Part shown: piece by piece, positions 1 to 6,238 of the stretch
Position numbering within the stretch: the stretch's first letter is position 1
How the letters are laid out: the number at the start of each line of letters is the position of its first letter
NCBI GenBank assembly: GCA_030151665.1
Contig: JASLDB010000192.1
Location: 1-7,394, forward strand
Reading direction: 5' to 3'
Source: Neisseriaceae bacterium
GTDB taxonomy: Bacteria; Pseudomonadota; Gammaproteobacteria; Burkholderiales; Neisseriaceae
DNA: 7,394 bases
Notes under the pieces: model-generated
The model's input: the letters and a program-made list of their open reading frames with translations, nothing else
Database searches by the model: none
Told to the model about the DNA's origin: nothing
Program-made: the position numbers and the translations under genes

Positions 1-1363
1 TATTGCTAGCATGGGCAATGGCATACTCAATCGCCATTTTGCGATCAGCTTCGACTTTTTCTGGGTGTGGCACGGCAGGCAAGATATCAGCAATAATTTC
101 CTCTGGCACTTCCATGCGAGGGTTATCACTGGTTACCACCACTTTGTCTGCATATTCAACAGCAGATGCCCCCATCATGGGACGCTTGCCGCGATCTCGA
201 TTACCACCACAACCAAATACACACCACAATTGACTGCCTGCCTCTTTGACTTCTTGCAAAGTGCTCAATGCTTTTTCCAGCGCATCTGACGTATGGGCAT
301 AATCCACAACAACCAAGGGTTTATTATTCAGGCGAATGCAATCCATGCGACCTGTTGCAGGTTTAATTTGTGCCAATACCCTTGCCACATCTGCCAATGC
401 AAAACCTTCTGCACATAGCACTGCCAAGGTCGCTGCCATGTTTTGGGCATTAAAACGGCCCAATAATGCAGTCACCACGGTTGCATCGCCCCAAGGGGTC
501 GAAAAAGCAATCTTCGTTTCTGTTAAATTAGCTGTAAAATCAACAATGCGCACATCTGCTTGTTCATTAAAACCGTAAGTCAACACATTTAAATTTACTT
601 GCTGTTTTTTCAAATCATTAGCCAGTGTTAAACCAAATGCATCATCACTATTGATAACAGCATTTTTTAATCCTTGCCAAAAGAACAATCGGCTTTTGCT
701 TGCACCATAGTTTTGCATATCACCATGGTAATCCAAATGATCGCGGGTTAAATTGGTAAAGACAGCACTGGTAAATGGCACACCATTCACACGGGCTTGA
801 TCCAAACCATGACTGGATACTTCCATGGCAATGGCTTTGGCACCAGCGGCTTTGAACTGAGTAAAGAAATTTTGAATGGTAACGGCATCCAATGTGGTTT
901 GCGGGCTATCTGCCATATCTCCCCAAAAACCATTACCAACTGTACCCATAATCGCGGTTTTAACAGACAACAAATCCAATGCTTGTGCCAACCATTGGCT
1001 AATAGAGGTTTTACCATTGGTGCCTGTAACACCGAAAACCATCATGCCGACAGCTGGATGATTCAAAACTTGAGCCGCCACGATGCCTGCTTGGTCGCGC
1101 AAATGGGCAATACCCACATTCGGCACAGTCCATTGGCTTTTCCAACGAAATTGTCCGTCATCATCCCAAATCACACCAGCGGCCCCTTTGGCTATCGCTG
1201 TTTCAATGTACTGACGGCCATCAGTAAAACCACCTTGGAAGGCCACAAAAATATCACCAGATTGAATTTGGCGACTATCCGCAACAATGCGGGCACCTAG
1301 AAAAGGCGCTGCCGCCAAAGATAATGTATCAAGTGGCGGCAAGGGTGTAAGTTGACTATGCAT
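1..1363 (-). CDS. murE: UDP-N-acetylmuramoyl-tripeptide synthetase MurE (meso-diaminopimelate-adding), 3' end cut off by window
   Basis: Cytoplasmic Mur ligase that uses ATP to add meso-diaminopimelate to UDP-MurNAc-L-Ala-D-Glu, the third amino-acid step of peptidoglycan precursor synthesis. About 454 codons are visible; roughly 40 C-terminal residues are expected beyond the left edge. The N-terminal UDP-binding domain has DSR at 29-31. The ATPase domain shows the GTNGKT P-loop (114-119), MEVSSHGL (180-187), NLTRDHLDYHG (204-214), Lys223 at the usual carbamylated-lysine position, and GRFNAQN (302-308). The C-terminal domain has FGCGGNRDRGKR (383-394) and DNPR (413-416), the signature for diaminopimelate rather than lysine. 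The frame is open with no interruption. The ATG at 1363 starts 16 nt after the ftsI stop; no strong Shine-Dalgarno is visible, so expression probably relies on coupling to ftsI. One oddity is YAHTSD (355-360) where YAHTPD is usual. Confidence 0.96.
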   Translation of the reverse strand, partial: MHSQLTPLPPLDTLSLAAAPFLGARIVADSRQIQSGDIFVAFQGGFTDGRQYIETAIAKGAAGVIWDDDGQFRWKSQWTVPNVGIAHLRDQAGIVAAQVLNHPAVGMMVFGVTGTNGKTSISQWLAQALDLLSVKTAIMGTVGNGFWGDMADSPQTTLDAVTIQNFFTQFKAAGAKAIAMEVSSHGLDQARVNGVPFTSAVFTNLTRDHLDYHGDMQNYGASKSRLFFWQGLKNAVINSDDAFGLTLANDLKKQQVNLNVLTYGFNEQADVRIVDFTANLTETKIAFSTPWGDATVVTALLGRFNAQNMAATLAVLCAEGFALADVARVLAQIKPATGRMDCIRLNNKPLVVVDYAHTSDALEKALSTLQEVKEAGSQLWCVFGCGGNRDRGKRPMMGASAVEYADKVVVTSDNPRMEVPEEIIADILPAVPHPEKVEADRKMAIEYAIAHASN

Positions 1364-1379
1364 ATGTTTTAACTAATAT

Positions 1380-3119
1380 TTAACTGTTGGTTTCGGTTTT
1401 CTTAAATTCTCTTGTTGGTGCCACACCCAAGATGGATAAACTACCATTCATAATTTCCCCAAACAAAGGTCCTGCCACCAAACCGCCATAGTAACCATTG
1501 GCAGTTGGCTCATCAATTAATACAGCGACGATGATGCGAGGGTCTTTGGCAGGTGCAAAACCTGCAAATAAACCAGTGTGCTTATTGGGCGAGTAGCGAC
1601 CATCAATTAATTTTCGTGCCGTGCCAGACTTGGCTGCCACATCGTAACCATCCACAGCACCACGTGTACCTGTACCCCCTTTTTCCGTCACAGACACCAT
1701 CATTTTACGAATGGTTTGGGCTGTTTGAGCGGAGATAACTTGCTCACCTTCAGGTGCTTGGTCTAGTTTTTGAAAGCTAATGGGCAACAACTGACCGTCG
1801 GTTGTGAATATCGTATAACCACGTGCTAACTGTAGCAAACTCATTTGCAAACCATAACCAAACGACATGGTCGCCTGCTCAATGGGTCGCCAGCTTTTCC
1901 AATTGCGTAACAAACCACTTGTTTCGCCAGGAAAACCGGATTTCATCCGCTGACCAAAGCCAATACTGTGGTAATAATTATACATTTCTTCTGGACTAAA
2001 CATTGCTGATAGCTTACTTGAACCCACATTGGATGATTTTTGCATCACCCCTTCAACGGTCAAGCTACCATAATCATGTGTATCACGAACTTTTGCCGGA
2101 CCAATCATATAAGAAGCCGTGTTCATCACGGTAGTGGATTTCACCTTACCTGCATCCAAAGCCTTGGCAATGGGAAAAGGCTTCATAATAGAACCAGGTT
2201 CAATCATGTCCGTTACCGCGCGATTACGACGAAACTCAGGGTCAACCTTAGAAGGGTCATTGGAATCAAAAGAGGGGTAATTAGCCAAAGCTAAAATCTC
2301 ACCTGTTTTGGCATCTAAGATAACAGCCGAGCCAGACTTGGCTTGATGATAATTAACTGCTTTTTCCAAAGAGTCATAAGCCAAAGATTGGATACGCTGA
2401 TCCATCGACAAAACCATATTATGACCATCAATAGGTGATTTATTGCGATCGGATTCAACACTGTCAACAATATTGCCCTTATTATCGCGCAACACCACTT
2501 TGCCACCATCCACACCTTGTAGCACTTTGTTTTGTGATAGTTCTAGGCCTTCTTGCCCCTTACCATCAATATTGGCAAAGCCCACAATGTGTGAAAACAC
2601 CTGTCCCATTGGATAATGGCGCTTACTTTCTTGCTGAAAGCCCAATCCTTTAATGCCCAGTTTAGCAACTTCATCAGCGACTTCCTTTGGCAAATGGCGT
2701 TTAATAAAGACAAAGTCACGTTTGTGTTGACTCAAGCGCTCTTGAATATACTCTTCAGACAATTCTGTCAAAGCAGATAATTTGGCAATTTGTTCTGCAG
2801 TTGGTGCAGTTTGCATGCTACTGGGCGTGGCAAAAAGTGACTGTGTTGGTGCACTAATCGCCAAAGCAATACCATTGCGATCACTAATCAAACCACGTGA
2901 TGCATACAAAGGCATGGTTCGAACAAAACGCTGATTACCTTGATCTTGCAAAAAAGCCTGTTTCTCAGTTTGCAAATACACACCACGTGCGGCCACAATA
3001 CCATAAAAAAGAACCAAAAAACCCAAGACCAAAGCCACACGCGATTTTTTCAAGGCAGGCTTTTTTTGCTTGTCTTTTTTAGTCAGCATTTGAGGCTTAT
3101 ATTCATTTTTAATTAGCAT
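1380..3119 (-). CDS. ftsI: Peptidoglycan D,D-transpeptidase FtsI (penicillin-binding protein 2 / PBP3 class)
   Basis: Septal class B penicillin-binding protein (penA in Neisseria), 579 aa. It cross-links peptidoglycan peptides at the division site and works with FtsW and the FtsQLB complex. A Lys/Arg-rich cytoplasmic tail (1-27) precedes one membrane anchor (about 28-45). A pedestal or dimerisation domain spans about 60-230, and the periplasmic transpeptidase domain about 260-565. The active-site motifs are SIMK (310-313, catalytic Ser310), SSN (362-364) and KSGT (497-500). Their positions agree with gonococcal PBP2 numbering, so no indel is apparent before them. The ATG at 3119 is 1 nt past the ftsL stop, and the resulting N-terminus resembles Neisseria PBP2, which supports this start. 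Residues 311, 312, 316 and 504 differ from the susceptible gonococcal type (see findings). A7 and A6 runs lie in the codons for the basic tail. Confidence 0.97.
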   Translation of the reverse strand: MLIKNEYKPQMLTKKDKQKKPALKKSRVALVLGFLVLFYGIVAARGVYLQTEKQAFLQDQGNQRFVRTMPLYASRGLISDRNGIALAISAPTQSLFATPSSMQTAPTAEQIAKLSALTELSEEYIQERLSQHKRDFVFIKRHLPKEVADEVAKLGIKGLGFQQESKRHYPMGQVFSHIVGFANIDGKGQEGLELSQNKVLQGVDGGKVVLRDNKGNIVDSVESDRNKSPIDGHNMVLSMDQRIQSLAYDSLEKAVNYHQAKSGSAVILDAKTGEILALANYPSFDSNDPSKVDPEFRRNRAVTDMIEPGSIMKPFPIAKALDAGKVKSTTVMNTASYMIGPAKVRDTHDYGSLTVEGVMQKSSNVGSSKLSAMFSPEEMYNYYHSIGFGQRMKSGFPGETSGLLRNWKSWRPIEQATMSFGYGLQMSLLQLARGYTIFTTDGQLLPISFQKLDQAPEGEQVISAQTAQTIRKMMVSVTEKGGTGTRGAVDGYDVAAKSGTARKLIDGRYSPNKHTGLFAGFAPAKDPRIIVAVLIDEPTANGYYGGLVAGPLFGEIMNGSLSILGVAPTREFKKTETNS

Positions 3120-3120
3120 A

Positions 3121-3384
3121 TCATTTAGCCACTTCTATGATTTGGGTGTCTTTTACATTGGGCGTATGCAGATTTAACTTTTCTGCCGCCTCTTTAATCA
3201 CAACATGGTTACTGTGTTTCGCTTGCAGCAAAATCAAACCCGCACGCTCTTGCTTCAAATGCTCTGCTTCTTTTTGCGCAAGGTTTAATTGACTGTGTAG
3301 CTCTCTTGTTTCATTCTGTACAAAAACCACCCCAATACCAAACCCCAATACCAATAACAACAACAAGGTATTAAACTTATTCAT
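3121..3384 (-). CDS. ftsL: Cell division protein FtsL
   Basis: Small bitopic divisome protein, 87 aa from the preferred start. FtsL forms a periplasmic coiled-coil complex with FtsB and FtsQ that helps activate FtsWI. A short cytoplasmic N-terminus (MNKFN) is followed by one hydrophobic membrane segment (about 6-22) and a charged, heptad-like helix rich in Gln, Glu and Leu (about 25-57). The tail contains AAEKLNLHTP, resembling the end of proteobacterial FtsL. The ATG at 3384 is chosen because it gives the usual MNK start just before the membrane segment; its ATGAATAA overlaps the last 8 nt of rsmH, pointing to translational coupling. In-frame upstream ATGs at 3417 and 3399 would add 11 or 5 residues inside rsmH and are less likely. 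Assignment rests on size, topology and position between rsmH and ftsI, because FtsL sequences are poorly conserved. Confidence 0.9.
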   Translation of the reverse strand: MNKFNTLLLLLVLGFGIGVVFVQNETRELHSQLNLAQKEAEHLKQERAGLILLQAKHSNHVVIKEAAEKLNLHTPNVKDTQIIEVAK

Positions 3385-4333
3385 GCTTAAATGCACCATC
3401 GGTTCTTTGGGCCACACGCAAAATGGCGGATCTTGCTCGTGGGTTTTGCTTCACTTCGTCTTGACTGGCTTTAATGGCTTTGCCCACCAAATTCAATGGC
3501 GGCTTAGGCAAATCCGCCTCTCGAACCACCGCCCAACGAGGTAGAGCTTCATTTTGGCTATTCTTCTTCATAAACTGCTTCACAATTCGATCTTCCAAAG
3601 AATGAAAAGCAATAACAGCCAAACGCCCATCCACTTGTAGTGCATTCACCACTTGAGGCAAAACTTTTTCTACTTCTTCAAGCTCACGGTTGATGAAAAT
3701 CCGAATGGCTTGGAACGTCCGAGTCGCTGGGTCTTGCCCTTTTTCTCGAGTACGGACGACTTGTGCAACAAGACGAGCAAGCTCACCTGTCGTCTCAATC
3801 CGCTTTTCTTCGCGTTGCGACACAATGGCTGCTGCAATCTGGCGATTAAACCGCTCTTCACCATAATTTTTAATCACCTCTTTAATGTCTTGTTCGTCAG
3901 CTTCATTTAACCAAGCCTCAGCGGTTTGGCCACGAGTGGTATCCATGCGCATATCCAATGGCGCATCAAAACGGAAACTAAATCCACGCTCACCATCATC
4001 AATTTGTGGCGATGAAATACCCAAATCAAACAAAGCCCCATCAATTTTTTCAATATTCAACCGTGCCAGTGCTGCTTGAAAATGACAAAACCCTTCATGC
4101 ACCACATGCACACGTGCATCTGTTTCTGCCAAAGCATTGGCAACAGCAATCGCTTGCGGGTCTTTATCAAAAACCACCAATCGACCCTCTGGGCCCAATT
4201 GCGATAATATTTTTCTACTGTGTCCACCACGACCAAATGTGCCATCCACATAAGTGCCATCTGCGCGAAGATTTAAAGCTTCGACCGCTTCATTTAACAA
4301 TACTGTCGTGTGGATATATTTTTCTTCATTCAT
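3377..4333 (-). CDS. rsmH: 16S rRNA (cytosine(1402)-N(4))-methyltransferase RsmH (MraW)
   Basis: SAM-dependent enzyme that methylates N4 of C1402 in 16S rRNA, at the P site of the small subunit; 318 aa, normal for the family. Visible motifs are HTTVLLNEAVEAL near the N-terminus, the SAM-binding loop DGTFGRGGHS (30-39), DKDP (56-59), DLGISSPQ (103-110), GERGFSFRFDAPLDMRMD (114-131), a TRTFQAIRIFINRE helix (204-217), FHSLEDRIVK (243-252) and NPRARSA (297-303). I place the start at the ATG at 4333, which overlaps the mraZ stop as ATGA and so favours coupled translation. A GTG at 4339 would add only two residues (giving M-F-M) and is a weaker choice. Second gene of the cluster; its stop overlaps the ftsL start. 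Confidence 0.97.
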   Translation of the reverse strand: MNEEKYIHTTVLLNEAVEALNLRADGTYVDGTFGRGGHSRKILSQLGPEGRLVVFDKDPQAIAVANALAETDARVHVVHEGFCHFQAALARLNIEKIDGALFDLGISSPQIDDGERGFSFRFDAPLDMRMDTTRGQTAEAWLNEADEQDIKEVIKNYGEERFNRQIAAAIVSQREEKRIETTGELARLVAQVVRTREKGQDPATRTFQAIRIFINRELEEVEKVLPQVVNALQVDGRLAVIAFHSLEDRIVKQFMKKNSQNEALPRWAVVREADLPKPPLNLVGKAIKASQDEVKQNPRARSAILRVAQRTDGAFKHE

Positions 4334-4785
4334 AAACACAAAGTCGTCTTACTCAGTTCAAGTGCCAATAAGTCTTCGTCCAAATCCAAGGCATCTGCGG
4401 TTTCCATGTCCCAACGTTCACGTCCCCACAATTCCATACGGTTTGCTCGTCCAACCAAAGTCACATCTTTATCAAATTCAACCAATTTTCGTAAACCCTG
4501 CGGTAACAAAATACGGCCCGCACTGTCTAGCTCAACCGTTTCTGCATGTCCCAATACCAAGGTTTGAAATTTCTTCAATATGGGATTACCCATGGTTTGC
4601 AATTGCAGCAAATCTGCCTCAACTCGGCGCCACTGTGCAATAGGATAAAACAATAACTGGGTTCTTTTTTCCAAGGTAATCACTAGCTCAGGCGTGTGAT
4701 GACGCAGTAATACTTCCTTGAACTTCGCAGGAATGGCTAACCGCCCTTTACTGTCAATTGTCAGTTCTTGCACACCACCGAACAT
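4330..4785 (-). CDS. mraZ: Transcriptional regulator MraZ
   Basis: First gene of the dcw cluster, 151 aa, the usual MraZ length. MraZ is a DNA-binding protein that forms a ring-shaped oligomer and, in Escherichia coli, represses its own promoter by binding repeated TGGG-type sites. Two tandem SpoVT/AbrB-like half domains are visible, each with a DxxGR signature: DSKGRLAIPAKF (11-22) and DSAGRILLPQGLR (87-99). VGRANRMELWGRERW (111-125) is also typical of the family. The ATG at 4785 gives the expected MFGG start and is preceded by GGGGTG (4793-4788) as ribosome binding sequence. The TGA stop overlaps the rsmH ATG. Three GTGGG boxes lie just upstream, so autoregulation is likely. Confidence 0.97.
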   Translation of the reverse strand: MFGGVQELTIDSKGRLAIPAKFKEVLLRHHTPELVITLEKRTQLLFYPIAQWRRVEADLLQLQTMGNPILKKFQTLVLGHAETVELDSAGRILLPQGLRKLVEFDKDVTLVGRANRMELWGRERWDMETADALDLDEDLLALELSKTTLCL

Positions 4786-4790
4786 AACAC

Positions 4791-4835
4791 CCCAATCTGA
4801 TCTAATTTACCCCACATTAACCCACTTTCACCCAC
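4791..4835 (-). promoter_or_regulatory. MraZ operator: three GTGGG direct repeats at 10-bp spacing, plus a possible fourth half-matching box
   Basis: Read on the minus strand, GTGGG occurs at 4835-4831, 4825-4821 and 4815-4811, each pair separated by 5 nt, so the boxes recur once per helical turn on the same face. This matches the known MraZ recognition pattern (TGGG repeats with 5-nt spacers) in front of mraZ in proteobacteria. A TTGGG at 4795-4791 stays in the same 10-bp register after one skipped position (4801-4805) and overlaps the mraZ ribosome binding sequence. The boxes lie between the predicted transcription start and the mraZ ATG. Binding by MraZ is inferred from the pattern, not shown. 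Confidence 0.88.
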
Positions 4836-4843
4836 ATACTAAC

Positions 4844-4872
4844 ACTATATTGAAAAAAAGAAGCACGGTCAA
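4844..4872 (-). promoter_or_regulatory. Predicted sigma70 promoter of the mraZ/dcw operon
   Basis: On the minus strand, -35 TTGACC (4872-4867) and -10 TATAGT (4849-4844) are separated by 17 bp. Each hexamer is one base from consensus and the spacing is optimal. Transcription would begin near 4837, giving a leader of about 50 nt that carries all the MraZ boxes. It is the only strong leftward promoter I see before mraZ. Confidence 0.8.
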
Positions 4873-4893
4873 CTTGTAAAATAAAAAAGTTGA
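4869..4893. repeat. 7-bp perfect inverted repeat overlapping the mraZ -35 box
   Basis: TCAACTT (4869-4875) and AAGTTGA (4887-4893) form perfect 7-bp arms around an 11-nt AT-only-plus-one-G spacer. The left arm covers four bases of the mraZ -35 hexamer. The centre-to-centre distance of the arms is 18 bp, not quite two helical turns. No uridine run follows on either strand, so it does not look like a terminator. It could be an operator or a chance repeat in AT-rich DNA. Confidence 0.4.
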
Positions 4894-4948
4894 GCTACGA
4901 CAATTACTTAAAGTATTTAACAATTGAAATTTCTAAATTAAAAACTGA

Positions 4949-4982
4949 ATCTTGTGTTACACCATTATGACAATCGCAAGAT
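4949..4982. repeat. Imperfect inverted repeat in the divergent intergenic region
   Basis: ATCTTGTG (4949-4956) can pair with CGCAAGAT (4975-4982), eight pairs with one G-U, around an 18-nt loop. A smaller palindrome, GTGTTACAC (4954-4962), overlaps the left arm. It lies between the two divergent promoters. A T-run follows a few bases later on both strands, but no gene converges here that would need a terminator. Function unknown, possibly a regulator site. Confidence 0.25.
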
Positions 4983-5035
4983 GTAGTGTTTTTAAAGTAA
5001 AAATGACCAGTCAAGCAAAAGATAAGGTTTCTCGT

Positions 5036-5041
5036 TATAAT
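5036..5041 (+). promoter_or_regulatory. Candidate -10 box for the methyltransferase gene
   Basis: A consensus TATAAT lies about 30 nt before the ATG at 5071. No convincing -35 hexamer sits 15-19 bp upstream, and there is no TGn extension, so the promoter may need an activator or may be weak. The predicted leader would be about 23 nt with no clear Shine-Dalgarno. Confidence 0.4.
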
Positions 5042-5070
5042 GGTTAAAAAACACGACACCGACATTTCAA

Positions 5071-6216
5071 ATGAATAATCTTCCCGAACCATCTCTTGAA
5101 GCCCTCCAGACCAGCGAACAACTGTGTCAGGTCATTCAAACCACCATTCAAACCAAGTCTTGGATTTCATTCGCAGACTATATGCAAATGGCGCTTTACA
5201 CACCCAATTTAGGCTACTACAGTGGGGGCAGTCACAAAATTGGTGCTGCTGGTGATTTTATTACCGCACCAAGCTTGACACCTTTATTTGGTCAAACCGT
5301 TGCCAAGCAATTACACCCGATATTAAAAGAGACAAATGGACATATTTATGAGTTTGGTGCAGGACGAGGTGATTTAGCATTAAGTATTATTGAGGCTTTA
5401 CCAACGGATGCTTGGCAAACCTACTTTATTATTGAAGTATCAGGAGAGCTAGCTGCAAGGCAACAACAGTTATTTCAAGAAAAATGCCCAGAATTGGCAC
5501 ACCGAATTATTCACTTAAGCTCTCTGCCTGATTCATTTGATGGTGTCATTATTGGCAATGAATTATTGGATGCCATGCCGTGTGAATTAATTGAATGGAC
5601 CCATCAGGGCGCTTATCAAAAAGGCGTTATTATCCAAGATAATCAATTTCAATGGCAAAACCGCCCAATTGATGATGCACAATTGCTATCATTGACTACG
5701 CAAATTCAACCCACTGCCCTACCCTACACCAGTGAAATTCACATTGCTATGCGCCAATTTTTAACCACCATTTGTGAACGATTGGTGCGTGGCGGGATCA
5801 TCATGATTGACTATGGATTTGATGAAAATGAGTATTACCACCCACAACGTGATATGGGTACATTAATCGGGCACTATCGTCATCATTCTGTACACGATTT
5901 ATTTTTTCATCCGGGTTTAATGGATTTAACCTGCCATGTCAATTTCAGTGCAGTAGCTGAAGTTTGTACCCAAGCAGGGCTGGCCATTACTGGTTACAGC
6001 ACACAGGCTGCTTTTTTACTGAATTTAGGTTTATTAGAACAACTTAGCCAGACAGGTGAAGTGGGCAGCAAAGAATACATCCAGGCCAGTAGCCATTGTC
6101 AAATGTTGATCGCCCCACATGAAATGGGAGAATTATTTAAAGTCATTGGTTTTGCCAAAAATATCAACCCTGATTGGCAAGGCTTTGAATATGGTGATAT
6201 GTGCCATAAATTATAA
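5071..6216 (+). CDS. Class I SAM-dependent methyltransferase, MidA/NDUFAF7 family (COG1565)
   Basis: 381-aa cytoplasmic protein of the family that includes mitochondrial NDUFAF7/MidA, which methylates an arginine of a complex I subunit during assembly. The role and substrate of bacterial members are not settled. Visible motifs are LGYYSGGSHKIGAAGDFITAP (47-67), EFGAGRGDLA (94-103, the SAM-binding glycine-rich loop), FIIEVSGELAARQQQL (119-134, the acidic end of strand beta2), GNELLDAMP (162-170, a family hallmark), IDYGF (246-250) and HVNFSAV (289-295). Length is normal and the frame unbroken. The ATG at 5071 gives a plausible N-terminus, but no Shine-Dalgarno is visible; the next in-frame ATG is at residue 38, inside conserved sequence. 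The gene is divergent from mraZ and is followed 22 nt later by the ghrA-like gene, so they are probably cotranscribed. The family call is firm; the biological substrate is unknown. Confidence 0.88.
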   Translation: MNNLPEPSLEALQTSEQLCQVIQTTIQTKSWISFADYMQMALYTPNLGYYSGGSHKIGAAGDFITAPSLTPLFGQTVAKQLHPILKETNGHIYEFGAGRGDLALSIIEALPTDAWQTYFIIEVSGELAARQQQLFQEKCPELAHRIIHLSSLPDSFDGVIIGNELLDAMPCELIEWTHQGAYQKGVIIQDNQFQWQNRPIDDAQLLSLTTQIQPTALPYTSEIHIAMRQFLTTICERLVRGGIIMIDYGFDENEYYHPQRDMGTLIGHYRHHSVHDLFFHPGLMDLTCHVNFSAVAEVCTQAGLAITGYSTQAAFLLNLGLLEQLSQTGEVGSKEYIQASSHCQMLIAPHEMGELFKVIGFAKNINPDWQGFEYGDMCHKL

Positions 6217-6238
6217 CAATACAAATAGAGCGAGAAAC

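Noticed and set aside
797..1300. 167-codon plus-strand open frame antisense to murE
   Set aside because: It lies entirely opposite a well-conserved murE frame, and its translation resembles no family I know; it is a shadow of murE codon usage.
1364..1379. Separate promoter for murE between ftsI and murE
   Set aside because: The gap is only 16 nt, and I see no paired -35/-10 elements at the end of ftsI strong enough to claim one.
4254..4643. 129-codon plus-strand open frame opposite mraZ and rsmH
   Set aside because: It is antisense to two clearly conserved genes and spans their junction, with no protein-like features of its own.
4904..5092. 62-codon minus-strand open frame in the intergenic region
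   Set aside because: It crosses the start of the methyltransferase gene, has no recognisable domain or good ribosome binding site, and its composition fits random translation of AT-rich DNA.
6119..6238. N-terminal extension of the ghrA frame into the methyltransferase gene
   Set aside because: The extra 40 residues overlap conserved upstream coding sequence and are absent from E. coli GhrA, whereas the ATG at 6239 gives the family start.
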